Positions 12,130 through 24,000 of a stretch of 64,000 nt of DNA are shown piece after piece. The DNA lies in NCBI GenBank assembly GCA_026122225.1, contig JANEZZ010002668.1, forward strand, positions 868,001 to 932,000, written 5' to 3'. The DNA is from Heloderma charlesbogerti. Lineage: Eukaryota > Chordata > Lepidosauria > Squamata > Helodermatidae. Under the pieces are notes generated by a model. That model saw only the letters and a program-made list of their open reading frames with translations. It did not search any database and was not told the origin of the DNA. The translations under genes and the position numbers were made by a program. The stretch's first letter is position 1. Each line of letters begins with the position of its first letter.

Positions 12130-13298
12130 CTAGAAAACAAAATAAATATTTTAAATGCAACAAAAAGCAGTAATTTAGTTAATTATTCCTACTATAAACT
12201 ACAACGGAAACTATTAGATACAACAGATACGCTTGTATTAAAATGAAAGTACTGATGTTATTAAAACTTCTCTCACATGTACTATACTTTGACACAGTTT
12301 GCACATAACATTACTTAACCCAGAAATGACGTGGCTGAGTGGGAGCGAGCAAACTGGCTCCCACATGCTCATCTCTTCTGCTTTCAATCAAAATATTCCT
12401 CGTTTGTTATTGTGATGTCCAATCCCAGGAACTCTGGGTAGTTTACAGGTTAAACAACCCAAAGCTAACCCAACAACACAGCATGGGCAATTCCTGGGTT
12501 AAATAACGTGTGAATCGGGTCTTGGTCTAAAATCCTAAGCACATTTTTCAGGAAACAAATCCCACTGAAATCAGTTGGACTCTCTTCTGAGTAAACATGT
12601 TCAGGATCATGCTGTTAGAAATCTCTCGCTTACACAAAATATAAATACAGATAGTTCTTCAAGCTGCAGATCAATAATGAAAGATTACTACATGTGTAGT
12701 AGCTATAACAGTATATAGCTCAGACCCTATTATCAGACAGAAATGAAAATGGTGATCTCCAGATAGCCCATGAGTTTACTATATATCACAGTCATATGCT
12801 CTTGAAATATAATGTAATGCTGCTGGTTCTGCAGCAGATGTATTTATTGGTGAGGAACCAATATGGTGAGGAACAATTTTTTATGTCAAAGGCTGCATTT
12901 CCTCCAGGGTAATCTGTTGGTGGCTACAAGCTGGCATTGGGTGGGGCTGAAGACAGCAGCTGGTGGGGCCAGAGTGAAAAGTGGATGGGGACACCTTCAT
13001 GGTCTCTCTCTTCTTCCACCTTCCAACCCATGCAGTGGATTGCCAGGCAATGGACTGATTACATATGGCCCTTGGCAAGCAAACAGGAAATCGGCTACAG
13101 GTTACCCATCCCTGATATAAAAGCCACTGATCCTTGTGGACTCATGTCTTGATATCAAGTGGCATATATGCTTGGCTTTTGGATATAACTGTATGCGTAA
13201 GGTGCAATATTCCCAATTATTTCCTGTGCTAGGCCAATTTTTTGCACAACTGTGATTCTATTCCCTATTCATGGTCAGGTGATGGAACTGATTTGTAC

Positions 13299-13448
13299 CT
13301 TAATAGCAACTCCTCTGCTGTCTGGAAATTCCAACAGATGGTACATCAATTCTTCAACTCTGTTGATACAGACTCTTCTGTTAGATGATCTTCTTAATGC
13401 CTGAGCCAAAGCCCGGGTTCTGTTATCTATACTCACCTTTGCAATAAT
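13299..13448 (-). CDS. PNPLA8: PNPLA8 coding exon 2 (of those visible): helical linker exon
   Basis: The 150-nt, 50-codon exon has its acceptor AG at 13,449-13,450 and its donor GT at 13,297-13,298. It reads IIAKVSIDNRTRALAQALRR, then VCINRVEELMYHLLEFP and ends in GVAIK. Human iPLA2-gamma has the near-identical IIARVSIDNRTRALVQALRR followed by RVEELTFHLLEFPEGKG, so the assignment is secure. Both ends are phase 0. The segment is an armadillo-like helical stretch just before the catalytic domain. It was not an obvious long ORF and was found by reading the minus strand between the flanking exons. Confidence 0.95.
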
Positions 13449-13649
13449 CTAAGAAAATAATTTTTATTAAACATTTCATAAATATCAAGGGGCCTTGCAT
13501 CACCTTAAAGTAACAAATTGATTCTGACATAAGCTTTTCATAGGCTCACTTAGTCCTTTTCTTCTCTGTATGAGTGACATATAAATACCTAGCCAATTAG
13601 ATAACCAATTTGAGCATCTGATGAACTGAGCTCTAGCTCATAAAAGCTT

Positions 13650-13737
13650 TTGCCACACTACACGTGTCTACTCAGAAGTCAGTTCTATTGACTTTAACCG
13701 TGATTACTCCCAGGTAAGTGTGTATAGGATTTCAGCC
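13650..13737. repeat. Short Harbinger-like palindromic repeat (degenerate copy)
   Basis: This copy has GTGTCTACTCAGAAGTCAG, then TTGACTTTAAC, and ends GTGTGTATAGGATTTCAGCC before TTA. It is the same unit as the clean copy at 40,603-40,690. The left end has decayed. Confidence 0.5.
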
Positions 13738-15059
13738 TTAATCTTTAAGGAACTAGAAGATTTCTTGTTTTTTTGCTCCAAAAATAAGCCTACTCCACTT
13801 AAGGCATTATCCCATGGGATGCACCCTTGTTAGATGGAAGCCTCTGATCTTGGAGGCTTCCAAGTATCCAATGCCCTACCAGATAGGAGGAAATTTTCAC
13901 CTCTGTTCTCCTTTTTGTAATTTAGGCTTGAGAGTAGTAGTTGAGGCCACAGGATTTCTTGTATCCTGGCATCTCTGCTCCCTGCCCACTGCAACACCCC
14001 CTTTCAGACCTCTCTAAAGCTGCTTTTGCAACCTCAAAATGCAGGCGCCGCAGTTCTTTCTGCTGCGGCTGGAAGGAGTAAGGAAAGAGGGCAGGTTTGG
14101 ATTCCAGAGTCTTCTTCTAAGGCTGCAGCAGTGTCTATGGCTTCAGAGGGAACTCTCTGAAAAATCCTGTGGTCCCTGGAACACTCTCCATGACCACAGG
14201 ATTCGTCTCTGAATTTCATTAAAAAAATGTATTTAAAAAACAAATAGCTATTTCTCTTTCCTCCTGTCACCCGAAAATCTGCTCTGGAGGGTTTTTCTAG
14301 ACTTCTGGAACACATTTTGAGGGCACATGACGGAGCGGGGGGGAAGAGGGAAATTGCCCCCTCCTGGTTCCACTGAAGGAACAGTTTCCATCAGCAGAAA
14401 GACAACACTGGATACAACCCATTGTATTTATACAGCACTTTATAGTGTTTAACATCTAAGTATATACACACTATGTGTATTAATGTTCAGATTTCAGATA
14501 TTATTCCACATTACATTTTACAACAGCCCTGAAGGTCAATATTATTCAGGTTTATGATCAGCACTTATCTGTGGTGACTAAAGACTACCTTCAAGTAAGC
14601 AGGTAGGGCTGGCTTTATATGTTAGATGGTAATGGATCATCTTCAGCCCCCAGTCTATTGATGTGCCACCACTGACTTGTGTTAGGTATGCATGGGCAGC
14701 ACCTTTTGTGGACTTGACTGAAATGCTGCACCAAACTACATTAAATAGAAAACCACTTCATAAAAATTATAATCAGTTCTTACTTTATTGTAAGATCTCA
14801 CAATAAATCACGCATCTCTATGTGTACTTTACCATAAGCATTTCCATACAACTGTGACTGAAGTTTTGCAACTTTAAATAGTCTCTACACTGGGTAAAAT
14901 GACTCCCCCTTAAAACCATTGGGGGGTAGGGGGTTTGCAATTTGCTTCCATTAGATGCAACCTTGCTAATCTGTATCTGCCCCCTAATGACATAGCCACA
15001 ACATCTGGCCTGAACTTTGTACTTCTTTGGTTTTTTCAACCCACCCCCTGCTTTTAGTA

Positions 15060-15165
15060 CCACCTAGCCTGATGAGTTCTGGAGAACTCACAACCTTGCA
15101 CTCTGTGGCATTTTGGATGATACTAATGAAGGTATCGCCCAACTGTGGAACTGGATAGTTTTTTC
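15060..15165 (+). repeat. Interspersed repeat fragment ('CTGATGAG(A)GTTCTGGAGAAC' family)
   Basis: CCTAGCCTGATGAGTTCTGG, then GCACTCTGTGG and CGCCCAACTGTGGA. The same order occurs at 28,545-28,640 and 29,595-29,700. I do not recognise the family name. The copies are 95-110 bp and non-coding. Confidence 0.55.
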
Positions 15166-15237
15166 TCATGTCTATCTTTGAGTTTTTCCCTCCCAATGAA
15201 ACAACTTAATAAGGTGATAGTTAAAAAAAATACTTGC

Positions 15238-16329
15238 CTTTTCCCTTTGAAGAGACAATCTCTTTTCTTTCTCTTCCGCACGTTTAGTTTCCTTGTCATC
15301 TTTCAACATCTCCTCATGTTCTTGTACTTTGCTCTTTTCTTGCAAGGCAGATTTTGTATCAGACCGTAACTTGGGCATTAGGCCACCAATATAACTATCC
15401 ACAAAGGCCTGTACACTATTACTAGGGTAAGAAAGAAAACTTGCAATGCTTTTTTTGCTGGAAACTGTAGAACTGGCACTGGCCTTTTCAGCATCTGGAG
15501 ACTGTGCTGAAGGTATTAAAGCAGATACTGCATTCATCCGGTTTTCGTTACTTAATATGTCATCTTCTGCTGAATCAAGTGTTTCTCCTCCTTGATTCTG
15601 TGGCTTAGGTGGGAAAGCATTCCCCTTTTTCTCTTGATCCATACCACCAGTGCCAAAGTACCAGTTGATGTGACTGGCTAGAAAGTTGTAGGTTTCCCCA
15701 AAGTTTGTAGCAAAATAGCTAACATGAAAAAGACTATTCTTGAGATCTGCAAGATCTTTCAAAGAACATTGGCTAGTACCACTAGGACTCAAGGCTCCAC
15801 CTGCAGACACAGGATTCTTGTCATCTAAGCCATTGTCACGGCCTTCCTGACTTCTGTTGTTTGTGGCTTGCCTGTCAGTTTCTGGGTTTATAAGAAAACT
15901 ATTTTCCTTCCCATTATTTTCGACTGATTTATTCAATATACCAGAATGTGGCTTTAGCCAAGCTATCCGTGAAATCAGTTCACTGTGAGTACCAGACACG
16001 GCTTTTGAGACAGATTCTAAAGTGTTCTTAAATCGTGACATGCGACTGTTTGTTTTTGTCAATTCCTTACAAGTGCTAAGTTCAGAAACTTTGTAAAGGA
16101 TAAAGTCACAACAATAGAGATACTTGTTATACCACAGTGTTTTGTCTCTGGTCCATTTACAATATGGTTTGCTTGTGTGTAATATTCTAAGAGGAATAGC
16201 ATGACTTATCCTCCAAAAACGTTTAGGTCTATGCAAGTAGTACAGTTGCCTGGTCCTCTGTTTACCCCAAAGACATTTTGTACTAATTACTAAATACACA
16301 CATGTATCAAAATGCAACCGAACTGACAT
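15238..16329 (-). CDS. PNPLA8: PNPLA8 first coding exon (N-terminal 364 residues), calcium-independent phospholipase A2-gamma
   Basis: The exon encodes 364 residues from the first Met. PNPLA8 releases fatty acids from phospholipids and acts at mitochondria, peroxisomes and ER. The N-terminus (MSVRLHFDTCVYLVISTKCL, then GKQRTRQLYYL and RFWRISH) aligns with human iPLA2-gamma (MSINLTVDIYIYLL..., GKQRSKQLYFL, YWRISH), which supports this start. Arg-rich stretches at residues 24-58 fit mitochondrial targeting. Met97 (MSRFKNTLESVSKAV) corresponds to an internal human initiator region (MSRIKSTLNSVSKAV). Residues 115-310 are low-conservation and polar. The exon ends with EKRLSLQREK. The donor is AAAAG|GCAAGT, a GC-AG intron; the exon ends in phase 0 and joins cleanly to the exon at 13,448. 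The catalytic patatin domain is on later exons. Confidence 0.96.
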
Positions 16330-16414
16330 TACTTATAATTACTGAGGCTGTCCATAAATTCTTTCCCTCCAGGAATCCTTTCTTAAAAAGAAACATCACA
16401 CTTCATGACATTAC
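16327..16414 (-). promoter_or_regulatory. PNPLA8: PNPLA8 5' leader with three short upstream ORFs
   Basis: A pyrimidine-rich acceptor (TTTTTTCTATTTCAG, AG at 16,415-16,416) probably starts the exon at 16,414. Between it and the start codon are three tiny frames. ATG at 16,411 is followed by one codon and a stop. ATG at 16,406 gives 7 codons ending at 16,383. ATG at 16,355 gives 8 codons whose TAA (16,331-16,329) overlaps the main ATG by one base (TAATG). That arrangement would allow termination-reinitiation. The acceptor position is inferred. Confidence 0.5.
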
Positions 16415-16520
16415 CTGAAATAGAAAAAATAATGAGCATTAGTCTGACCAAAGCATGCTTGCCATACATGCAAATAAGCGTTTTCCCCAAAGAAATACTA
16501 TACTTGTTCTTCACCTAGAA

Positions 16521-16771
16521 TAGGGGCGGGCAACAGATTTTTTGGCCTACAACTCCCATTACCCATCATCATTGGCCTCACAAGTAATTCAAAACATGAA
16601 ATGTTAGTAAGATTTCTCAAAATATATGAGGAGAAAGATAAGTGGCCCCCCGAGAAAAGAAATCTTTCTGAAATGTGTTGGGCTTATTCAGGCATTTTCA
16701 GGCACCTGGGAATATCTTCTCTCCTGTTTTTTTGACAAAACATCTAGAGGGCCACAAGTTGCCCACCCCTG
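16521..16771. mobile_element. hAT-type non-autonomous element (MITE)
   Basis: It begins TAGGGGCGGGCAAC and ends GTTGCCCACCCCTG, an inverted repeat of about 14 bp. The 8-bp flanks ACCTAGAA (16,513-16,520) and GTCTAGAA (16,772-16,779) agree at 6 of 8 positions. Next to the left end is a 'CTACAACTCCCATTAC' stretch common in this family. It lies in the first PNPLA8 intron. Confidence 0.7.
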
Positions 16772-16779
16772 GTCTAGAA

Positions 16780-18035
16780 GGTAGTTCACTAAATTTAAAG
16801 TTGTGACGTCCTAAGAAGCCGCTTCTTAAAAATAAGCTGATAATTTCTAGTGACTAATGTTATGAAAAATAAGTTAACATCAGAGGATGCCCTGCGTAGG
16901 AAGGGAATTAAATATTCTCAGATCCATTGCCATGCGCTAAAGCAAGATACATCACACCCCAAACATTCCTATAGATTAAGCAACAGAATAGAGCAAAAAA
17001 AAATTATGAGCACCAAAAGCGTAGAGGATGAGACACTATGCCATTAAGTGCCTGCAAAGAACAGGAGTGAAACTAATTAGATAAACACATTTCCCCACAA
17101 ATAGGGGAAGAAAATGCCCTCTTAATATAATACCTCTCTACTGAAAAATCATTAAAAATCAGATTGTATGTGTCTCGGTACCCCTTGTTGTATTTCACAT
17201 TTTGGGTTGTCCACGCATTTTAAGAATGGAAAACCTGTATACAGACAGCTGTGTACATAGTCAAATTGTTTTTATTTTTAAGTGAGAGACCAACTGAACA
17301 AAAGAGGATGATAACTAGCTGACAAGAGAGCATGTGACAGTTTGTGTGACCTGTTCCCTGTGCCAGTATTTTATAGGAAAGATTAATGCTTCCAAGGCAC
17401 TACTCATACTGACAAAATGCATGCTTGCATAGAGGAGGAAGAGCACTTTCTAGGCAATGAGTGTATTTAGTTACAAGTTTCAGTGAGTCATACATAGCTA
17501 GATGTTATTGCTCACTGCCACTCTAAGAAAGATTAGCAAGCATTACGTATGTTTTCAGGACACAAGACTGAAACAAAACAGTAGAAATACAAACATGTCC
17601 CATAGCAGAATGTGACTGGGTTCAGACAATCGTCAGTAGAAGAAGTCATGGCTTCTCTGCATGCTATGCACATTTACATAGTTCCCTGCAATGCAGTACA
17701 GGTTGGCATGTTGTTCAAATGCAGCGTGCAGCGCAAGCTTTATACCTACCCTACAACCCACGACTCGCATTAGAGGTTGTAGGGTGGTAACAGCCACCAT
17801 CACCGTGCACTGGGTTCAGACAACACGTGAACTCACGCTACATCATGGTTTCCTGAGGAATCCTACAACTGTCAGTACCCCACATTGCCCCAAGCTCAGC
17901 TTTGTATTTCTATATCCAGCTCATTTCCAAATGCCCTGTTAAATGCCTTCAGAACAGCTTGAGGGGGAAGGGGCCTCATAGAAAATGTCTGGAATGGGGG
18001 AGAATTGTAAATAAGAATGTAGCATGAAGGGAAAG
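16780..18035. other. PNPLA8 5' intron, no gene seen
   Basis: Non-coding. Two copies of a 'GGGTTCAGACAA' motif (about 17,619 and 17,813) suggest the ends of a small decayed DNA transposon, but no target duplication was found. Confidence 0.4.
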
Positions 18036-18039
18036 ATTA

Positions 18040-18278
18040 GCAAGCCAGCATGGTATAGTGGTGAGAGTGTTGGACTGGGTGCCGGGAGATCCGGGTTCTA
18101 GTCCCCACTCGGCCATGGAAGCTCACTGGGTGACTTTGGGCCTGTCACAGACTCTCAGCCCAGCCTACCTCACTGGGTTATTGTTGTGAGAATAAAATGG
18201 AGAGGAGGAGGAGAACGTAAGCCGCCTTGGGTTCCTTGCAAGAGGAAAAAAGACGCGATATAAAAGCAATAAATAAAT
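18040..18278 (+). mobile_element. tRNA-derived SINE
   Basis: The A-box region is TAGTGGTGAGAGTGTTGGAC and the B-box is GGTTCTAGTCC (about 18,096). The body has TGGGTGACTTTGGGCC, CTCAGCCCAGCCTACC and AATAAAATGGAGAGG, with an AATAAATAAAT tail. It is the same family as 61,805-62,040, which it matches closely. Confidence 0.8.
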
Positions 18279-18544
18279 TTGTTTGAATAAGAAGCACATG
18301 CTGTACATGCTCAGTGAATGACAAAATGAGGAATAAACATACTAGGCAAGATGACTTACATTCATCCATTATATGTTTGTATGAGGTGGAGCCCACTCCC
18401 TCCCCCGCCCCACCAAGAACCATTAGGGCAACAGAGTGGGGGGTTGGCTTCACCCCCACTCTGGCCATTTTTCTGGAAGCTCTCTGCCCCATTGCTCTGG
18501 AAACCATCAGATCAAGAAGTGATTTTGACTGTGTGTGTAGTTGA

Positions 18545-18640
18545 GACTGCAATCTTATACACACTTACCTGAAAGTAAGTCCCATTGAACTATGTAGGAC
18601 TTACTTTTGAGTAGACATGCACAGACCTGTGCTCTAAATC
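18545..18640. repeat. Short Harbinger-like palindromic repeat
   Basis: The left arm is GACTGCAATCTTATACACAC followed by TTACCTGAAAGTAAGTCCC. The right arm is GGACTTACTTTTGAGTAGAC followed by ATGCACAGACCTGTGCTC. This is the same near-palindrome as 40,603-40,690. A second partial copy follows at about 18,660-18,730. Confidence 0.6.
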
Positions 18641-19351
18641 AGTTAAATATCCCCAGGGCTTCTTCAAGATCCCACTGAACACAGCAATGTTTATTTCTGA
18701 GTAAGTACATACAGAAACGTGGCTGTAAAGCCAGTAAGAGAACTACAGCCTATCACTGCTTTTGTTGTAGTTGTTTTTAAATAGAAATTTCACTATGCTG
18801 GAGTAGTGCAATCTAAACCTGTGCAAGAGCTATTTTTTTTTTTGTTAAGGGCACAGGGACTTCTTGTCTTTTTCAGCAAGCAGTTTCTTTACTGCTCCAG
18901 TCCTCAGAGAGTTTAGGATACAGTGTCAGGTCTAACTTCAACAGGATGCAAATCAACTTCAGAAGAGGGGCTTTGACTGAACTGAGTTGTGGATCGCACT
19001 GTAATGCAGGACCCAGAGAGTGACTTTATATATACACACACATGACCTTATACTCTTCTGGGAGTGCCATTGAACACATGGGGCTGGCTTCTGAGTCGGT
19101 TTGCACTGTACGTCTGCTAAGAGTAGCAGCCTTAACCTCCCACATTCCCAATCTTCAATGCATTTACCTGGAACCTCCTCCCCCCACCCCACTGACTTCA
19201 GTGGAGTTTATTTCTATGTCAGGAAAGTAAGGGCTCCTAAGATCATGCTGGCAGAAGCAGAGACATGGAGGGTACAATGGACAACTCTGCCCACCCTCAT
19301 CCCTTTGCTCTTGCAGAAGGACACTGAGGCTTTGGAGGAGAATTGCCATCC

Positions 19352-19795
19352 TTAGAATCATAGAATAGTAGGGTTGGAAGGGTCCTACAAGGCCATCGAG
19401 TCCATCCCCCTGCTCAATGCAGGAATCCAAGCCAGAGCATGCCTGACAGATGGCTGTCCAGCCTCATCTGGAATGCCTCCAGTGTGGGAGAGCCCACCAC
19501 CTCCCTAGGGAATTGGTTCCATTGTCGTATTGCTCTAACAGTCAGGAAGTTTTTCCTGATGTTCAGCTGGAATCTGGCTTCCTGTAACTTGAGCCCATGA
19601 TTCCGTGTCCTGCACTCTGGGATGATGAAGAAGAGATCCTGGCCTTCCTCTCTGTGACAACCTTTCAAGTACTTGAAGAGCGCTATCATAGCTCCCCTCA
19701 GTCTTCTCTTCTCAAGGCTAAACATGCCCAGTTCCTTAGCCCTTGCCTGGTTCTTCTGTTTTCTCACATTGTCTGTCATCAGTGCGATCTTTGCT
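19352..19795 (-). mobile_element. CR1 LINE 3' end (ORF2 C-terminus and terminal octamers)
   Basis: On the plus strand it starts AGAATCATAGAATAG, the reverse complement of the CR1 ATTCTATG terminal repeats. The minus strand reads the CR1 ORF2 C-terminus over about 19,414-19,790 (LFKYLKGCHREEGQDLFF, then LNIRKNFLTVRAIRQWNQFP and REVVGSPTLEAFQMRLD). It is a 5'-truncated copy, as is usual for CR1. It lies in the 5' region of PNPLA8 and in the same orientation as that gene. Confidence 0.9.
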
Positions 19796-20059
19796 TTCAA
19801 GGGTTTTTTTCTTCCCTGGGTGGATGGGGGACACTCCCTTTTCAGCAGAGCAGGAAGAAGCCTTGAAAGCTAGGATTCACTGGCTATTTAAAGAGCTCCC
19901 CCCCCCCACGAATAAATTCATCATACAGAGCTCCGAGAAGTGGCACAACCATTTTAAAAATGCTTTTTAAAGAAGATGTTGCCTTAAACCAATTATTTGT
20001 CTTTCAGGCACACTTCTGACAGTTCCCCAATGCTCTGCCTTCTCCTGGAAAGCCCCTAG

Positions 20060-21060
20060 GAGGAAGCTTAGCTGCCGATTGTAAATGCAGCAGCCCTGGA
20101 GGCCTGGGGCTCCGGGACAAGTTGCGTAAAGGAAGAACACGAACACACACCTCGCCCGTCCCTCTGCAGTTCCTCATAAGGTAAGCGCCAAACCTCCCTA
20201 TCACAGGGAATTTCACCTAGATTCTCCACCGCTCGCCAAGCATTCCGGAAGAATTTCGTTTTCCCACCCTCGAGAATGCCCCCCCAAAGGCGGGAGATAG
20301 CGAAAGTTTCGGCACGGCACCAGCTGAAACATACGTGACGGGGCGCGATGCCCCCCAAAGCCACCGGCAGGTCTAGGTCGCACAGTCTCGGTCACGCAAA
20401 GGCGAGGGAAAGAGCGACTCGCCCGCCCGCGGAACTTCCAGATTTCCCCACTGAGAACACACTCCAGCGATGATTCCTGGCTCAAAGGGGTATTACGAGA
20501 GGGCGAGCCCAGAGCGCCGAGCCACAGGCAGGCGCAACAATCCTGTAACCAAGGAAAACGGAACAACAACAATCCAGGGAGACCCACAAAAACGGCGACT
20601 TCACGCGAGGCAGGCCGCACGCGCGACCACCACACCGGACGAGGCGAGAGACCTCAGCGGGACGCCGGAACTACCGCTCACCCCAAGCAGGGCTGCCCAC
20701 AGGCCGGCGCTTTACGCCCCGGGCCACTTGCCGGAACGCCCAGCCCGCGACCCGGAACAGCAGGCTCAGCGGCCATTTCCTTTCGAGTTGCTGAGCATGC
20801 GCAAGTCGGGCACGGCGCACGCACGCGCAGAGAAGAATTGCCGGAGACGCGATCGGATCCTCCCCTCTCTCTAGGCGACAGCACGCCTCCGCGGTTGGAG
20901 TTGGCGCGCATGCGCGCTAGCTGGGCCGCTCGGACCAGCGCCGGGGGGGAGACGGAGCAGCGTCTTCTCAGCTTCTCTTTGAACTAGGCGGACCTCTTCT
21001 AAGGGGCCGCTGAGAGAAGAAGCATTTCAAGGGTCGCATCTCCTTGTCTAGGCAGGGAGT
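20060..21060. promoter_or_regulatory. PNPLA8: CpG-rich block, probable PNPLA8 promoter and first non-coding exon
   Basis: This is the most CpG-dense 1 kb of the left half and lies about 4 kb upstream of the PNPLA8 start codon. It holds a perfect NRF1-type palindrome GCGCATGCGC at 20,906-20,915, a second partial one (GCATGCGC, about 20,795) and three ETS/GABP-type CCGGAA cores at 20,665, 20,731 and 20,752. NRF1 and GABP are known activators of genes for mitochondrial proteins, which suits PNPLA8. A possible minus-strand donor (CTTGGG|GTGAGC, GT at 20,679-20,680) could end the first exon. The transcription start is not determinable here, and the block could also serve a divergent transcript. 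Confidence 0.65.
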
Positions 21061-24000
21061 TCCGAACTGTTCTTTCGTTGTACATCACCCAGAGAGGCTG
21101 AGTGACCAGCCAGGGGGGCGATTAATAAATAAAAATAAAATAAATAAATTCGTGTTGGAAATGCCGTTTTTATGTCTCAGCCGCCCCCCGGGGCAGAAGT
21201 GAGAGGTACCCCGAAGGAATTAATGCAATAATCCGAGGTTGTAATTTTGCAGGGCTTGGGCACCAGCGTGCGTGCATCTAGAAACCACAGGTAGCGGTAA
21301 AGAAAGGAGTGGGTGCTCTCTTTCTAACGCAGGCCTACTTTTGTGTGGGGAAAGCCCTCCTTTTTTGGCGCGGGAGGCGCCGGGGGAGTTTTTAAAGATT
21401 TGAAGAACAGCCTCGCCGGTGCAAATGCAGCCCTTTATTCCCATATTGTAGGCTGAAATCATGGCTCAGGACAGGCAGTCCTGCGATGTAGTCCACTGTT
21501 GTTATTGCAAGTTGGGGGGCTGAATGGTTTATTGCATACGCTATGTCGGGGTCGGGGTCGGGGTGGGCTGAGGATGAGATAATGCCTATGTAGTCCACTG
21601 TTAATATCCACGGCCAGAGGTGGGACCGAGGCTGTTTTGGTCTTCCCTACAAAACATCCTAATGTTGAAGCAAAGCTCAAATCTATTTACATTGTTTCCT
21701 CAGGCTTTCTTCTGGCCCCAGTCCTCTGCTCAGTTGCATACGAAAAACCTTATGTCCAAGCCACTTGCATGCAGACGTGGTGCAGTTGTAAACGTTTAAT
21801 AATTAAATAATGTCCACACAAAAGAAAGAGTTGAGTTAAACACAGGAACTCTTGTATTTGCTGTTACCTTTTGTTTGGGGGTGGGGGGAACACTGCTGCT
21901 AGCTACCAATGCTTGCTTTTTCCATTAATCTCTATAGGTAGCTCTCACTTCTCCTCTGGGGAAATAAAAATAATTTTAAAGCTCTATTGAAACCAGATGT
22001 TCCTGATGTGTGTTGTTCCATGCTAATCTCTTTGTGTATGGGATCCCCTCACTGCGATAGAGGGGGTTCACATTTTGATCTAAAAAGATGTAGGTGGAAG
22101 AATGGAGGAGCCATGTTCCAGAGTAGCTCATATGAAACTTATTTGCCATTTTACACTTAAGTGTTGGTGCTGCTTTGCCCAACTCAGGCTTGAGCTCCCT
22201 CCCCAAACCCTGTGGCAGCAGGAGTTACTAGGTCTTGCCCACACTCTATTCCTTGCCTGATTTGTCTTCTTAAGGTGGGATGACAGCAGAGGTGGCTGTG
22301 GGTCTATCCCTCTCATCTTTTCCCTTTCCTGGAAGAAACCCAGATTCCTCAGCCACTCCAGACAAAGGGTCATTTCCTTCCCTTCCAGGAAGGGTGCTTT
22401 TCCAGGTTTTTGGCTGGTCTAGACACAATTTTTGTCCGTGCTGGTTTAGTTGGACTTTGAATTGTGTGAGGCAAAGGCAGTTGCTCTGTGGAAACTAGAA
22501 AGAGGGAGAGAAGGCAATGATGGGATTGATCCACAACAGCCTTTGTTTACTCCTGACTTCCACAGGGCCGTGTGGAGGGTTTATGGGGGTTGGGACAGGC
22601 ATGACATTACCTGTGTCTGTGTGAGGCTGGTATCTGTGTAAAGATGAATAGGATTGTGCTATATGTTTGAGCTTCATGGCTGAGGAATCTGGGTTTCTTC
22701 CCCCTCCATAGCAAACACTATCACTACAGAAGTCTGGTGCTCTTTGATAAAGGATTTAGAAATCTGCTTAGCCATATTTTTAAATATTATATACTTACGC
22801 AGTGCCTTCAAGAAAAAGCATAAAAACTGGTACTGAGCACAGAATTCATTTTCCTGAAAACCAGCTATTGTTTTAAAAAATAAGTTTCTATACCTCATGA
22901 TTGTGTATACATGGTTGAAAGGGGGTAGGCAAGGCCTGGTGAACTATCACAAATCAGATGGATTGGTGAAAGATTTCTAGGGGAAAAGGCATCAGTGCCC
23001 TTCATAGCTCCTTGCTCTTGCCCCCAACTAGCAGAATAAATTGTGTAAAATAGTTAACACTGCAGAATAAATTATGCAATATGAGTGAGATTATTTGCTT
23101 GATGTGCATGATTTATATTGGCTTTTCTTGGTTCTGAATTTTGTTTAACGATTAAAAGGGATTTTAAAATAGTATGTGTAGCCCAAACATTTTGTAGATA
23201 ATGCGTGGAAAAAGTTTTCCTGAATTTAAAAAGCGTGCAAAGAATTCAACAGTAAGGCTTAATTCCTGTGCATCCTATAAACTCCAAAATCGAGAGGTTT
23301 ATCTGATGCCGTTCACTGTTAATTGTATCAACACCACTAAGATTCTTTAATCCACTACCCAACTGAAATATTGTGGGGAAAACATTTGCTCTTTGTGGTA
23401 AATCATGCATACTTGTTGGCAGAAACAGTTGAAGACGATATTCTTAAAACACTTCTTTGCATTCAAACACTAGATGGCAGCCCAAATATCCAAAATTTAG
23501 GAATGAAGAGTACTGGCCAGAAATAAACGTTATTGTCCTTGTGATTTATGAATTTCTCTACACAAACACTTTTGCCATAATTTTAAGCATACTTTCTTCA
23601 GTACAACTGTTGCCTATTCACTTTGGCAAAATTGACCATAGAAACTGCAAGGGTTGGTACGCATATAGATTTGCAAAGAGGCACCCATTCCAAAGGTCTC
23701 AGTTTGCTTGCTTTTTCAACCTCCCGCCAAACTTCTACATAATCCATGGCCTTTTTCAGCTCCAAACACGTATTAATTTGGGATGGCAGCAATACTCAGC
23801 AATGCTTACTAATCTGACTCAGTTTGGGACAGTTGGGAAAACATGGTAATCTGGGCTGCTTGATAAATAACGAGCCTATGTAGCTTTCAAAAGACTCCTC
23901 CCTAAACATTGGCTCAATGCTGACTATGGCTCTGATCCTAATGAGAGTATGTTATCATTAAGCCAGTGTAGGGAGCTTGGTCCTAAACTGAGTAGCTAGG

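Noticed and set aside
20470..20874. 134-codon frame in the CpG-rich block and its minus-strand partner
   Set aside because: GC-rich DNA gives long frames on both strands; there is no recognisable domain and the position fits a promoter.
23457..23849. 130-codon frame on the plus strand
   Set aside because: No recognisable domain, no splice or promoter context and no supporting codon pattern; kept as unannotated.
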